Assembly: GCA_002633005.1 (NCBI GenBank)
Contig: NMRA01000101.1
Location: 199,766 to 263,765 of the forward strand
Length of the DNA stretch: 64,000 bases
Direction of reading: 5' to 3'
From: Phoronis australis
Lineage: Eukaryota > Phoronida > Phoronidae
Part shown: positions 44,801 to 59,800 of the stretch, piece after piece
Position numbering within the stretch: position 1 is the stretch's first letter
Layout of the letters: every line of letters begins with the position of its first letter
Notes under the pieces: model-generated
What the model was told of the DNA's origin: nothing
Seen by the model: the letters and a program-made list of their open reading frames with translations, nothing else
The model's database searches: none
Program-made: the position numbers and the translations under genes

Positions 44801-47800
44801 TAGAGCTCATCAGTCCCGACTTCGCAGGTGGATCGTTAAGTTTTACAGGCTATCAATTCGAACAGGAATACAGTGATGGAGAAATACTAGAGAGGCGCCG
44901 TGAACAAGCTCAGACAACGGAACGCATGGAGTTATTTGGTAAGCGGGCATTCGTCAGGAACTGTCTATGTCTGCAGGCCACAGACACGGAGATGTTTCAC
45001 GGCCTCATACTTGCTATTTACAGGGTACATTTCATTCTTCAGTACCATGAGCCACTTCCTAAGCATTTCAGACTCTCGAGGAAGTAAAAAAAAAAACGAT
45101 ATTCCCGCTTTCCTCGCACTCTGCTTAGTTTGGACAAGTGGGAACGATGCACTGCAACATAGCGGCATTCACTCTGCACATGAACCGCTGACGTCGCTAG
45201 CGTTGTTTCTCACCTTCCTCACAGGTTAACGCGACACCTCTTGGCAAGGTAAGGTCGACGGTATGCGAGGCGATGTGGATATAGACCGATTAAGATGGCA
45301 AAAAAGACTAAGTTAATCGGGTGGCATTTTCCTTTAATGCGAGGACAATTATTTTTTTTCTGGGCTTATTTTGATGTTTTAGAAACGACTTCTGCATATT
45401 TTTTCCTATAAAGACAGATATACACAGCAGAAAAATATGTAGAGACAATATTTCAGTACAGTTGAGGTAGGTTAGTGTGCAATATGAACCAGGCAAGCCT
45501 AAAAAAATTCCACACTTATCGTCGCACTCTCCAGTTTCACAACAAAAAAACTGGGTGAAGTTGAGATGTGCACGAATTCAAAGAAACTTTTCTTGTTGCA
45601 TCATCTGGAAGTTTCACTTTCAATTGCATGATGGTTTTGAAACGTTCTGCCTTTACAGATTTTGGGGCTGACAATGAAAAAACAGAAACTCTGGAAGAAC
45701 TGGTCAAAAGCAAACATTCACCTTGGAACCTTGACTATAGTTGGAGTAATGAAGCCCGTCGACTGAGAGAAATAGCAGTTCGGTCACCATGGCTAATCGA
45801 TGACTCTTTTATTCTGAGTCATTTTAAAACATTACGAATTGTTGACAAGCAGGTACACCATTCATATTAATATTGTTTTTGTTATTCACTATACGAATAG
45901 TAGATATCCGGAGTTTAACTTGGCTGTTTTTATGATGGACCTGACCTTGTGGCCTGCGCAGATCTGATGTACCACAACAGGGTCTTACCTTGTGGCATGC
46001 ACAGGTCTGATGTACCTCAACAGGGGCTTACCTTGTGGCTTGTGCACGTCATTTTTAAGTACCGCAACAGGAATTTGACTAACTGCACTTTTTATGATTG
46101 ATTGTAAGCATGTTTATATTCACCTTCATTATGATGATGTTGCTATGCTGTTCATTTCAAGCTTTGATGTCTAATTAAACTGTATTTAGGAATGGCTAGT
46201 GGTAAACACTTGCTCTTAAATTTAACAACATTTTCAAGATAAGGGCAGGCATTATTGCTGAAAAATTTGTTCAGGAAATGAAGATTAAATGACATCAAAG
46301 TTTGTCTCAGCTACCTTTTAAACAATGTTGAAAAACTGAGTAAGTATAGTTTTTAATCATGTTCTGTAAAATATATCACGTTTTGCTGAGAGTATAGTAA
46401 GGCACCTTTTGCAAAAATGGAGTTGTGAAGAACAATCCAGATAAATTCATTTTATGTTAAAGACCATGTGACATTACATTTACTCTAACAGTTACTTTTT
46501 ATTAGATGTTTGCATATTGCTGTATAATCACAATACATAAAAATTTAAGTATTAACGTATTTATGATTAGGGCAGATTGCAGAGTTATAAACTAGTACTT
46601 CTGAGTCCTTAAGTCACATTTTGGGTAAATAACTTGTAGCTGACTAACTGAATGAGTGATCCACACATGATCAAAAGTCTGAACATAGTCTCCCAGGAAT
46701 TTCTTAGCAGATGTTATCATATGATGAAGCAATTTTGTGACCTCGACTCTGCCTCGGTCTTTATCACATTTTTTGGGGTCTAAAAACTAACATATTGACG
46801 GAGTGTGAAAGTCAATAACTCTATGCTCAAAGTTTTTCATGGAAAATCTTTTAATTGCTTCAAATTGCTGCTGTCTTCCTTTTCAGGTGACTGAAGTTGA
46901 TGATGGTCTTTTAAATTTCAAGAATCTGGAAGAACTTACCCTTAGCACCAATTGTATCCAAGCTCTTAACTCCAGTCATCTTCCTCGCAGTTTGAAGGTT
47001 TTTTTCATTTTAAACCTTAACTCTTCTAGCACAGTTAGAGTATTGAACAAAACTTCACAGAGTGTCTAATAAAGAAATCGTGTGGTGATAATGAGTAGTT
47101 ATAAAACAAGATGTGTTCCGATTGTGACGAATGAGACTTCTTAACCTGCAGGACAAGAATTGGATAGAAGTCATTTTTTAGCCAATCATTCATTGGTCCT
47201 CAGTTGCTATTTAGCAAATGTACAGAAATGGCTAGAAATACAAGAACTGAAAATAAATACTTTACAGAGATCCAAATCAATTCACAGCAATTTAATTTTC
47301 AGCCGTTGTTTTTCTTAATACTGCCGTCTATATGCACTGTGACCAAGTGGTAGTCATCTCATACCGACTTCAAGATTGTGAATTGAAATCTCATTTGGCC
47401 ACATTGTTACTGTTGTTTTTATTTGCATTGCATTGTGTTAAAAACTGTGAATCAAACGGTAAAAAACCTAGTCTTATGTGTCTACATGACTTGTACAATT
47501 TGTGAATTATAATATTTACAGGTGTTGGAGCTTTGTGCCAACCAGATCAGTGACTTGTTCTCCCTGTGTGTAAAACCACCGTCACTCACTCACCTTGGGC
47601 TGGCTTATAACAAAATACTTTTCATAGATGATTACATAACTGGTGACTATTGGTAAGGACTTCGTATTTAACATGTCATTGGAAATCTTCTACAAGGGGT
47701 AATTTCGATTTCTTGCATAAAACTGTGATTTTTGTTTTCTTAAATGTGGAATAATAGTGGATTTTAGCCATGAATTTCACATGCAAATATTTACGTATTT

Positions 47801-50800
47801 ACAGAATTAAAAGCTGTATTGTAGAGAATGTTCTTGGGGGCCACATGCACATGTGTTAATAACATGAACAAAGGGCACCGGAATTGGAACAAAATTGTTA
47901 GGTGGGCTGGATGCAGCCTTGGCAATAGCTTTTCAATTTCTGAGGGAAAAAGGGAGTGATAGAAAGAAGGGGGGAGTGAGGGAGGTGCGGAGGGAGGTAC
48001 CATTATCTACCTTAATGAGGCTCCATATAGTTAAAATGGTCACTGCAAGTTCTGTTTTCTTTTGGAGTTGAAAATTAATATATATTCAGCGTAAACTGGA
48101 GACATTCATTTGACTCCTAAAATTATTAATTTTGTTTGTTCTTTCCTAGTACCTAAAATCACTGCAACCTTTAGTTTGGCTATGAAAACTTGATACCTTG
48201 CGTTGCTTATCCAGGTATGAGTAAGTAATGACTAAATAGAGTTCTCTGTATTAACACCATCTGTAGTTAATAATCTGTTTTGGCTATTTCAGGCCAGAAT
48301 TGTTATCACTGGACTTGAGTCGGAATAACCTGTCTGATTTAATGGAAGTAGTTAGAAAACTTGCCACGTTGCCAAAACTCAGGAATCTGGTCTTGCAAGG
48401 AAATCCACTATCTGTAAGTGCACTTTCTTATTATGTACGTATCTGTGGGCTATTTATGAATGAAAAGCTGACAAATGTTTTATCATCAAAATGCACGTGT
48501 TGTAAAAGCCGGCCTCAAAGCAAGGCACATTTTGTCTACCCAGAAGTTATTTTATGGTTTGTCTTAGAATAACGCTGGTATGAGTTAATTTTGCCCGAGT
48601 GCTTCATACATCTGTGTGTATGCAGATGCTTATACAATGCTTCGTCTTCACAAAATTCTGTCTGGAATTTGTGTGTCAGGGGTCAAGATCAATATTATAC
48701 CAAAATGATACTTTCATTGCTTATGCAACTCTAGGCCTCACCGAGAACGATTCATGTGCAACTATCTGCGTAACTGTTTGGTATTTGTGTTTAGCTTGTA
48801 CCTGGGTACAGGGGTTTCACAGTGGACACTTTGAAAGAACTGAGTTACCTGGACGATGTGGGAATTACCGCTGATGAACGCCACCATTTTAAGGGTTTAG
48901 CAAAGAAAAAAGGTATCGTCTCTTTCACCATCCTACTTGTGTGCTTTGGGTTTGTTCAATTATTTAAATAACATTGCTGGGATCTCATCTTGACAGAGGT
49001 TCAAAGACACGTGCAGTAAAGTCTGTGATATGTTGGAGGCAATTTCCATTCATAGGAGTTGACATTTCTGATTTCAAATTTTCAAACTGAATCCAGTGGA
49101 GTTTGTTGATTGTTTTTGCATTTAGATTTAAAACTGTGGTCAAGTTGATCCATTCTAGCTAGCAATTTTTGATGTGCCAGAATTATTGCCATGGCTTTAT
49201 GATTGTTTTGATGCCGTGATATGTGTACTAGTTTTAGGTGTATGAAAGTCAGTGTAAACCATTTCATTCTGTTCATTTTTTTATCCTTATTTGTTTTAAT
49301 TTGTGTGCTCTTACTAAATTATGTGTCATTAAACCTTTCTTTGAAAGATTAAGCTCTTTCCTATCAAATAATGGTAATAATAATACAAAATTCTTGCTCC
49401 ATATGCCGCCATGCTCTGTAGTAATCAAACCTGTTGTAGAGGTGGTTAATAATGAGTGTATATTTATTTCAGAATACATCTTAGATGAGGCCAAGCTGGT
49501 GTTTAGAGTGGGATATATAAAAAATATAGTTATGCCCGAAGAGCTCAAGGTAAAGTATGTTTAATTAATGCTGTGGAAAGTTCAATGCATGACCTTGAAA
49601 CAAATTGCTGTTCATCATTATTGTTTTTTTTTGTTTTTTTTAATGTTTATTACAAAAACTTCAGAATACAATGAATATATCATTATTGTGAGTGAGCACT
49701 TCATGTCATATCTCACTGCAAAATAGTGTGTTGAACCACCTGTGGTTATAGGCATTGGAATCATTAATGCCTTTTGGAAAAATGATATTTTTTGATTTAA
49801 GGTTATCTAGGACTTTATCGACAAGTGTATGAATTTAGCTAAATACCCACAATGCCATACATTTTGGCTCTGTTAAAGTATGTATTTCTTGAGAGAAGAT
49901 TGCTTGTAGAATATAATTCTTTACTTTATACCCATCTGATATTAACTCAGACTTTTTAGTAAAACTTTGCCAAAAGGAAACTTAATAGTTACTTTCATAG
50001 CATAACAACGGTATCAATAACATGATTGAAGTTCATTTGATGTGAATGTTCAAGATTAAATCTCAAGAACATGGTTACAGTTTTCTAAGTTATCATTTTG
50101 TTTTTGTTTCATTCAACTTTTGAGTTATCTATTAATAAAAATAATAAAATTCCTATTTTTAATAGCCACCCATGCAAAAATGGAAGGTGTCAAAAACAAT
50201 TTCTATCAGGAAGGGTTTTTAAGAACATTACATAAACCCAGTATCAGAAACGTTCTGAATCCGATTTTAATAGCTGTTTTTAAGATAGAATGTTACAAAA
50301 GCTAATCTTTGACATTTTTGTACACCCTAGATAATCTTAATTCGTCAATTCATAGAAATTAACTTATTTTAAGGTTTGCTTTGTGACTGCCTTATCAAAG
50401 TGGTTACATGTTATGACTGATTTTTAGCTTGTCTTAAATTGATTTTGTGCTTTGAGATTTTCTTCTGGAATTTTTAAAATTTATGCCATAGAATTATAAT
50501 ATTTTTATGATTCTATGTGGTATGTGGTAAAGCCATGCCATTTTTGGATGGCCCGCTATTTTTAAACGAGATTTAATATTTCCAAAGTGAGTTTTCCATG
50601 GTCCACAAGAAGGGTACAAGGTCCAAAACTGTTTTTCAATGGTCCACGAATTTGGGACAAAGTCATAAATATGGGTTTTTTGTGCCTTATTTTGGAGAAG
50701 GAAAAAATGTGTTTTAAACACCAAATTCGAAATAACGCAACAATGCCTGAGTGGTCAGTGGATGATGGTTACTCGGCTATGAGGCTTAACCTTGATGAGA

Positions 50801-53800
50801 ATCGATATCACTGTTTGTGTAATTTTTACCTTTGTCTTAACGCTGATACGCCGTAACTAGACTCTTTCTTGAGTCTATCTTTCATTTAAATTGTGTTTCA
50901 TGCTTTATCTAAGAAAAAAATCTCCGAGTCCCACGCAACACATTGATGTTGATTGTTGTATTGCAAAGTGTGGAGTAGTCTTTTGGCTGCTGCTTATTAA
51001 CGACTTCTCACAATTTCAGTTTCCTGAGGAACAGCCAGAGTTTCCGCAAGTGACTAGAAATTACTACGCCCAGTTTAAGTTCATGAAGGACAACTCATCG
51101 AAGGCAGAAATATTTCAGATCACTTATGATGAATATAGCCCTGATCATACTGAGAGGGCCATGAGCGAGGCATTATCCCACTCTGCACGATCTGATAAGG
51201 TAATTACAATGAACATATTTTGGTAGAATTAGCTGCAGTTTACAACTTCAATGGATATTTTTCGTCAGAATTGCTTATTTTGTCCAATTACTCCCTAAAA
51301 ACACAATTGTACTTTCATTGTAAGATACTTTTTACATGTTGATTATAATGGAAAACCAGCATGAATTAGCTTCCTACCACTAAATGATTCTGACCCTAAG
51401 TTAAGACAGGTTTGCACCATAAGCAGATTTAGGACACGAGCAAAAGGCGCTGATGACATGTCATTTTTAAGAGACAAAATTTTTTTTTTCCTTTCACAAT
51501 TCTATAATGGTGTCCCCTTTGTGTCAGTGTATATAGTGTGACAGTCCTGGTCAGTGGTCAGGATGTACAAATCAATTGTGCAGTGTTCACCCTATAACTC
51601 CAAACATTAGAGTTCAGTGGACACGCCTTCCAAAATTGGTCCCATTTCAACTTCTTTGGGTCCATGAAAACAGTCCAGATATCTTTACCCTAGCAAAAAA
51701 TTCCAATGAAAGTGTATATTGGGCAAAAATGTAAAGTCTGGTGGTATTTTTACTGATGGAAATATGCTAAGGTTACCATGAAATGAAACTGATGGTTTTG
51801 TTTTCAGTCAGTTTTATTTCTTGTAGGTTAATCAACGTTGTGTCTTTGGCTTACTTGCATCAAATCGCACAAAAACACAGCCTCAGGCAAACACTCGATT
51901 GATTGTGTAATGTCAAGTTTACAAATCACAGTGATGAACAGCTTTCAAACTTACAAATCACAGTGATGAACAGCTTTCAAACTGGTTGTTCAACCTAAGT
52001 TTGTACTATTTTACATACCACTAGTCGAAGTTAAGAAATTTGAAATACACAGAACTACATAACAATAGAAATAGTCAGGAATAGCCTTTTTGAAGATTAT
52101 GTTTGTTGTGTGTCCTCAGGGAAGGTCCGTAGTCTCATCTGGTATTGATAACGGGATGGATGTGGAAAAGAATGTCAACTTTGCCAAAGAGACGGAAACT
52201 ATAAAAGAGGTTGAACCTGATGAAATTCTCACAGGTAAGTATTTCTATACCGAAAAACATGTTTATCAGATCTAGAAACTATTAGCATTTGCCCAGAAGA
52301 NTATTAAAAATAAATAAAAAATTATGGGTCATGGGTTGGAGAAATAAATGAAAAATATGGGCGGTGGGTATGAAATAAAAGTGCCTTCCCCCCCTCCCAT
52401 ACAGATTTTGCTGGAACAGCCCTAACAATAGAAATAGTCAGGAATAGCCTTTTTTAAGATTATGTTTGTTGTGTGTCCTCAGGGTAGGTCCGTAGTCTCA
52501 TCTGGTATTGATAACGGGATGGATGTGGAAAAGAATGTCAACTTTGCCAAAGAGACGGAAACTATAAAAGAGGTTGAACCTGATGAAATTCTCACAGGTA
52601 AGTATTTCTATACCGAAAAACATGTTTATCAGATCTAGAAACTATTAGCATTTGCCCAGAAGAGTACTAAGGAGAGTGTTAAGATCTAGTCTTCGGGACA
52701 GCTAATTCTGTTTCATTTCAAATCACAATTAATTGCACAACAATAGGGCGTGTATGTACTACATTTTATTACTGTGCTGTTGTCAATTTAATTCTTTGCT
52801 TCTCACCTAAGGCGGCTGTAAACCTTTGTTTTGTACAAGTTGCTCTTGTTTTGTCCTTAAACAATTTTAGCTGGATTATTGTTACTTTATGAAGTTAATA
52901 TTTTAACAGAAGTGTTGCGGTGCATACGATTCAACAAGAATTCAACTTTGACTTGTAGACAGAACACCAGAAGGAAAAGACCAAGTAGATAACGAAGAAC
53001 ATTCAGAGCGAATCCCTTGGGAGCTTACTGACATTAAATCGAGCAAAGGTAACTGGGCTGAGGAGCTGGTACTAGACTGGTCAATGCTTGTGGTCAGAGA
53101 TGATCTACTCAAGCTGAGGGACTTTCTCATACAAGGAATGGAGGTGCAAGTGATGGAGGAGAAGGTAGGTACCACCATGTTGATTGCATTCATGGTTAAA
53201 GGCTGGTAAAGGGGTATATGGTAAAGTTTCCTAAAATTCGAACAAAAATAATTGCCAACAATATAAATGTTCCATTTTTCTAAAGCTTAATGCCGTCAGG
53301 TGGTAAAATTCTCAAAATTTCATGTTTATTGATAACAGTTGTACAATCATGTCAAGTGGGCAAACAAAAAAGTAAAATTTTCTTCCTGTTTAATTTCAAT
53401 TGGTGAAAATTTTGATAAATGTGAATTTCCATTGATTTGCCATTGATATTGTGTCCTAAATTGAAGAAGTTATACTGACAAAAAACTCTTATTTGTATTT
53501 CAAACTCATGAGTAATCAAACATGTCACCAGTGAATTGTGGTATAACAAATAAGCTTCAAGTTACTACTAATTCATAATTTCTTGAAAAACCTGACGGTC
53601 TTCAGACAAAAATGAAAGTAGAACTGAATTAATTCCAAATGGGAAACAGTAAGACAGTAACACTGCAGAGAAACAACCAATGATGGTTAAAAAAAGCTCA
53701 ATTCTTGCACTGCAAATAATGGAAAGTGATATAAAGTGGTGTTGGTAATAAAACCTTACTTGAGAATTTCATGCTTTCAGTCAAATTTGCTGTGACATTC

Positions 53801-56800
53801 TACATTTTGCACTAACACAGTTACAACATCAAGGAAATCAAACAAAAGTTGATGTTTTTGGCAATTGAAAGCATGATGTCTTAATTTCTGTATTTCACTC
53901 GCTGGACTAATTTCTTTTATTTTACTTAATCTGTTAAAGATCTTGGCGTATCCTAAAGAAGACTTTGCCAACCCAGATGGTACGAGTCCAGCTGGCTCTC
54001 AACGCTCTGGCAAAGGTGACAAGAAGGAAAAAGGGAAGAAGGACGACAAAGCTAAGGTGTGTTGTATAGTCCTCACTTGGCACATAATACATTCGACTAA
54101 TACCTAGTGACCTTTCAGGTGCTCAAAAATCTGCAACTTCAAAGTGTGTTATCAAAGTAAAACAGGTTTGATACAGTTAATCACAGCCCGTAAGACCACT
54201 AGAAGACTAAAGTGTTATCGTGTCTTTACATCTGATTCAGAACTTGAAGTATTTTTTTCTGATGGATGTTAAATCACAACAAAACGAGCTGGCCATCGAA
54301 ACCAATTCACGTGCCATCATAATAGTAACATTAGCTGTGCTCAGGGCTGTGCACACCACACGACGATGTTCTTTACATCTTGTGTCGATGACATTGTGTG
54401 CTCCTGCATTTTTAGTCAATCTTGCAAAATATGATTATAAATGAAATCGCAGTGGCCAAAAACTAGAAGAGGCAGCACTTGGTCACTCATTTCTATGCGT
54501 AGTATGTACTATGTTAAATATTTCCATACTAGATTGTTTGCGGATATATGAGCCACTATTTAATAAGCTCTACTGACAGTTTAGTTAATGCTTGAAACTA
54601 ATTATAATAATAAGTTATGTTGTGTAATTAACCCATTAACAGCTAACTGTCTAGCATGGTCCTCTGGTTTTGAAACCCAAGTGTGTGTTTTACTGTACTG
54701 GAGTTTAACCTGAGAACTTATTTGCAGATGTGAACAATTGAGCAATCATTCGTACATTGTCAATACAATGTGTATCTAGTGACTGTGAGGAACTCTTATC
54801 AATTAGCAACGTTTGTAGTTGTTTGGCAAAGTGATTACTAGAAAGTTGTTTGACATATTAAACATCAATAGCGTCAACATCGCTCGACAAGCAGACGCCG
54901 ATCTCAGTCCCGAAACCGATCGCAGAGTCGAAGTCATTCTAGAGGCAGACAGCGCAAACCCAGCAATGCTCAGAAAAGAACCTCTTCCAAGACCCCTGAA
55001 CGACAGTCTGCAAGGGATCGAAGTTCGTCTAGGGGTCGGAGTTTGTCCAGAGGTCGAAGTTCAAATGGCAAAATGTCCAGTCAAAGTTCAGCCAAGGTAG
55101 TCTCTTACGATGGTGGTGGTGGTGGAGTGATGCTGTGTTTCTACACTATATTTTAGTTTCAGTTTGTTTTCACATTATATCCAAGTTATGAGTATGTGTA
55201 GGTAAAACCATGCATCACAGAGTAGTGAACTTGGAATAGAAAGTTGACACAGCTATTTGCAGTGTAAACGTTACTTATTGTATTTACTTATTGTGCACAT
55301 TACATATATTAGAATAGAATATTATTTATTCCAGACTCCCAGTAGAGAGCACTGATTTCCATGTGTGAGGTACAAATAAAATACACCAATCAAGGTTCTG
55401 TAATCTTGCAGCCGAGAAATTAATATTAATCTGTGTAAAAACTACACAACTGGGAAAAATCTAGAAAGTGGTCAAACACTACTGACGAGTAATTTGTAAG
55501 CTGATGCATGTTCCTGGGATTTGATATTGTTTCTTTTGTTTGTATTTTATGCATGCCATAGTTTGACCAATATTATTTCTTGTGGTAGATGTGTTGCTCG
55601 TGGTTCAAAACGTTCATGTAATTCTCAAGAACTTGGAGGTTGATTATAACATTATCATTTTGGTCTTAAATGCGTGTTCTATATGCTTAGTTGATAAGGT
55701 TAAAATGTTTCAAGTGGTGTCAGAGTTCAAATGTTTTGATAAAATTTTTGCCTTATGTCCCTGCTTGGTTGAAAAGTGTAAGTTTCATGTGAAAAGTGCG
55801 AATATCCTTCAAAAGTAAACAAAACCAAGATGAAGTCTTAAGATAAAAACTTGTATTTGTTGTCACAAGAACAGGAGGAGCACTGGAGAGAGCTTGAATA
55901 ATGTTGAATGGAGATGTGTAGAGCATAATTGCTCCATCATCATGAAAACATAATTTGAACTCTGTTACTTAATATCGGAATGCAGACCAGTGGATAGTTC
56001 ATAAATACGTTACAAGGAAATTTAAGTCATTTCAATTGATTTGTGAATTCTTAACTCAAGGCACTGAATAACTGTCTATTTTTCTTACTAACTATCACCA
56101 TCATTATTTAATATTTATTGTTACTGAATTTATCATTGTTAAACGGACAATGAACCTGAACGTTCTGTCAAAAAGTGACTTTTGATTTAGGTCTATTGCC
56201 ATTATAAAAGCAGTCTCTCCTTGTCCTTTAGTGAGACTACAAAGTGTGTATGGGCTGAAGAAGAACTGACGGACTGTTATTGCTTTAAACCAAGGCTGTG
56301 AAGTTTGCTTGTCACAGCGGCCTATTTTTCGTTGCCCAAGCAGTATAGCCCTCAGAGGAGTTCCATGCATTTCATTACAACTAATTTTAATTCATAGAAA
56401 AGATAACAGCATGACGACAGTGCTGTGGAAGAGCAAATATGTCTGTGATGAAGATTTGACAGTAGGACGTTGTTTATAGTCAGTTTAACACTTTGATATG
56501 CATACACAGCTGTGCACTATCGGGGCTAACACCAGTCTTTAGTGGATTAGTTCCTGGAATGTAGTGCCAGTAATGAATTGTCATGTTAACTGCATTACTC
56601 TGTTACAGGATGACAAAGGTAAGAAAGACGGCAAAGGCAAGGGTAAGAAGAAAGAGCCTGAAGTTGAGATGCATTACATGCCAGCCGAGCTGACTTGTCT
56701 GGCAACGTTCCATATCCCGCTCGAAGACTTCCTGCATGGCGAGTACATATTCGAGAATGTTTTCGTCGAACCAACAGAGAATGCCACGTACGCAGCTTCT

Positions 56801-59800
56801 CCAGTGTCTATAGTCAAGGTGGGTTGTTAGAGACACAGTAGGAGACTTTTGAGAGTCGGTGGGGATTGTTCGTAGGATTACATTGACTAGTGCTGCCACC
56901 TGGCTGATGGTAGAGTATGCCCATGCTTCAATTATGTTTTCAGCGTGCCATAGAAGACTTATCTTGTCAACAATGTGTCCTTACATCCCTTACTGTGACG
57001 TAGATGTGCCACCATGTGGAGTCGTTGGTTGCAGAGAACCAATGGTCATTGTCCATGAACATCTATTGTTGAAAGAGAGCATTTTGGCTGTTAGGTGGGC
57101 GTGTAAGATTAAAGATCGTGAAGCTGAATTTTGTCACAGTGTGTCAGCAAAGTGTCAAGTCTTCAGTAGGTGTACAGTTAATGAAGAGTTCAATGTATTC
57201 AGAACATTTCAGGTGTTGGTCAATAATGAAACCGGGGGTGGGGAAAATGGTGGGTGGGCTTGAATGACAGTAATATCACAACAGCATGTTGTAGGATGAT
57301 ACCGAACTCAAAGACATATTTTCTAATCCATTCTACATTTGTGCTGCAAAGTGGGATCCTTTGGAGTCAATGAGATACTGAGAAATGATGCCACTCACCC
57401 TGCTTGTAAACCGTCTCTAGTTAAATGGTTTATTCTGTAATATTTATGAGCTGTTAACACTTACTAGCTGTGTCTTACTGCTTCACACAGCGAAAAAGCC
57501 GTAAAAGCAAACTGAACATCAGAAAGAGCAAAAGCATGAAAAAAGTATGGTCGTATGGTTGAGTGACTCACTGAACGTTATTATTTAATAATTTATTAGT
57601 GTTCCGTTTTATTTGATGTTTAAATTTAAGTTTCTATCACTGTATGGCACTATCTGCATGACATTGTATGAACTCTGGTGAGTTTGTTTAGTTGGTTAAT
57701 GTGTGCTCATGATGGATTGTAATCTTCCTAATAAGTACCCATCCAACACTTGGCGTGACTACACGTCATTTTCTCTCGTATCGTGTTGCAAAGTTGCACT
57801 TTACAGCAAGGATGCATTGTTGAGAATTTCAAAAAAATAACACTTGAGATATTTGTATTAAATTGTATTAAAGAATAGCAGAGTTTACCAATAAGCACAA
57901 CGTCCCTTTCAATCAATATGTTGTGGGACTTATTAGCAGGAATGAAGTGTGTTTGTCTATGATTCATTTTAAATTGAGGTAAAGTGGTTACAAACCTGTG
58001 TTCCATCAAAGGAGTGATTGATGATTTGGGCCATTTTCTTAGCAGCTGAATTATTGGTTTCAACTTGCTCCTAACTCAGATAAGGAGTGATTTGTGGGCT
58101 TGTAAGGAGCTGACAGTTCTTTGTCGCTTGAGACCGTGGCGGGCACACAAATGACGGGCTGTGGCGTGACAAAAAGTTTTATAGCCTGCTCTCTAGCGGT
58201 AATGTATTGTCACCTCTTTCAAAGTACCAAAATTGCCTCTGAACAATTTGTGACCTATTACATAATGGCAAATGGTCTAAATCAGAAGTTGACTTTTGTG
58301 ATGGAGAATGGCTTTATGGTCACTTTTTAAAAGTCTCTCTTTGATAGTGAGAGTGGTCAGTCTATGTAAGTATTTTCAATTGTTTTCAAATTCTTCTTAA
58401 TTCTTGAACCTAATGCAAAATCTTATAAGGCTGTAACAATGCTATAAGTTCATCATTAGGGATACAGGAGACGATGCGTCATTTATTGGGGCAGAATTCT
58501 GTGAGTCCAAAGAAACAGAGTTGGTTCTGGTTTGTTCCCCGGCTCATTTTGAGACCTGTGTTCACTAGTTATAACAAGGGCTCTTCTACATCGATTTCTA
58601 CTAGACCAGAACCAACTATACTTTTTGGCCTCGTGGATACTTATTTCAAGGATGTTTGTGAGCATTAAACTTGGTTAAAAATTTTATAGTGTCTTTTTAC
58701 TACAACCAAAATTTTACTTTGTGAACCTTCATAATGTTGTGTACCCATAGTATGGGAATCCTCAGTTTGTGGTCTTGCAAAAGATCTTTTCTTATTGAAT
58801 GTTCAACTTAAAGTGCTTATTTCAGCCAAAGTGTGATCATGATCTAGTAACCAGGTGAAAATTAAAATTACTTTTTATTTTGTTTCCTTTTCCCCACCAA
58901 CTGTAATATTTTGAAAACTGACTAATGTATGTGCCCCAACAATGGAAATGGGATGATATTTATTTTTTATCTTTTGACTAAACCATGAGTGAGGGGAAAC
59001 TAGTGTCGGTGTTTTGTCCATTGTCATGTGTGTTTAGTGCATTGTCATGTTGTCGTGTGTGTTTGTTCTCGTATCAACATTCAGCTCTTGTTTTGTACAC
59101 ATTTCAGTCTGATGACAAAGGAAAGAAACGAGAAAAATCTGCTGAGAAAAAAGACAAAGACAAAAAAGGTTTGAAAAGTTGCATTCTGAAATTATTAAGA
59201 TGTCAGTTTCAGTTGTATGTTATGGGCTAGCTTATGTTTTGGCCATTTGATTTTCAGTGCAGAGTGATAATTAAAATTAAAAGAAAACGACGGTTGCCTA
59301 TTTTTCCAAGATCTTGTTTTCAATGTACACTGAATGTCTTGTGCACTTAAATCATCTCTTTTCTTTGTTCAATGCATTTTAGTTTTTTTGGAAATATCCC
59401 ATTGTTTGTAATGTATGAGTATTTTCACAGACTGAGATATTTGGTACAGTTTACTGTGTAAATTCCATGAATCCTCACAGTTTAACTATCTCATACACAT
59501 TGATCTGATCACCCATATGTCATTTCATTTCTGACACCAGTTTTATCTGTTACAGAATTATTTGTTTCTTAACTCTGCATTTGATTTGGTGTTTGTTTTT
59601 TTGCAGAAAGGAACAAAAGCCCAAAGGGGAAAGAAAAAGATGCCAAGGGAGATAAGTCAAAAGCTGGTAACAAAGAAGCCAAAAAAGACCAGGTAAGTGG
59701 TGGTAAAACATTGTAATATTGTGTAGTATTTAAGTACTTAAGACAGAGGTTTACATGTAGCAGACATTATGGTCATCTTTTATTAGTTTCTTCTACTGTC

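Larger units (their letters stand above)
52060..52663. repeat. 241-bp near-identical direct duplication around an LRRC43 exon
   Basis: 52060-52300 and 52423-52663 (offset 363) differ at only two positions. An ambiguous base n stands at 52301, exactly where the first copy ends. The spacer is AT-rich and ends in a C-run. Confidence 0.93.

Noticed and set aside
44900-45229. 109-codon frame overlapping an LRRC43 exon
   Set aside because: It is a different frame that reads through a good donor at 44939; the in-phase exon matches the family.
56859-57263. 134-codon frame in an LRRC43 intron
   Set aside because: No acceptor or donor, and no resemblance to LRRC43 or another family.
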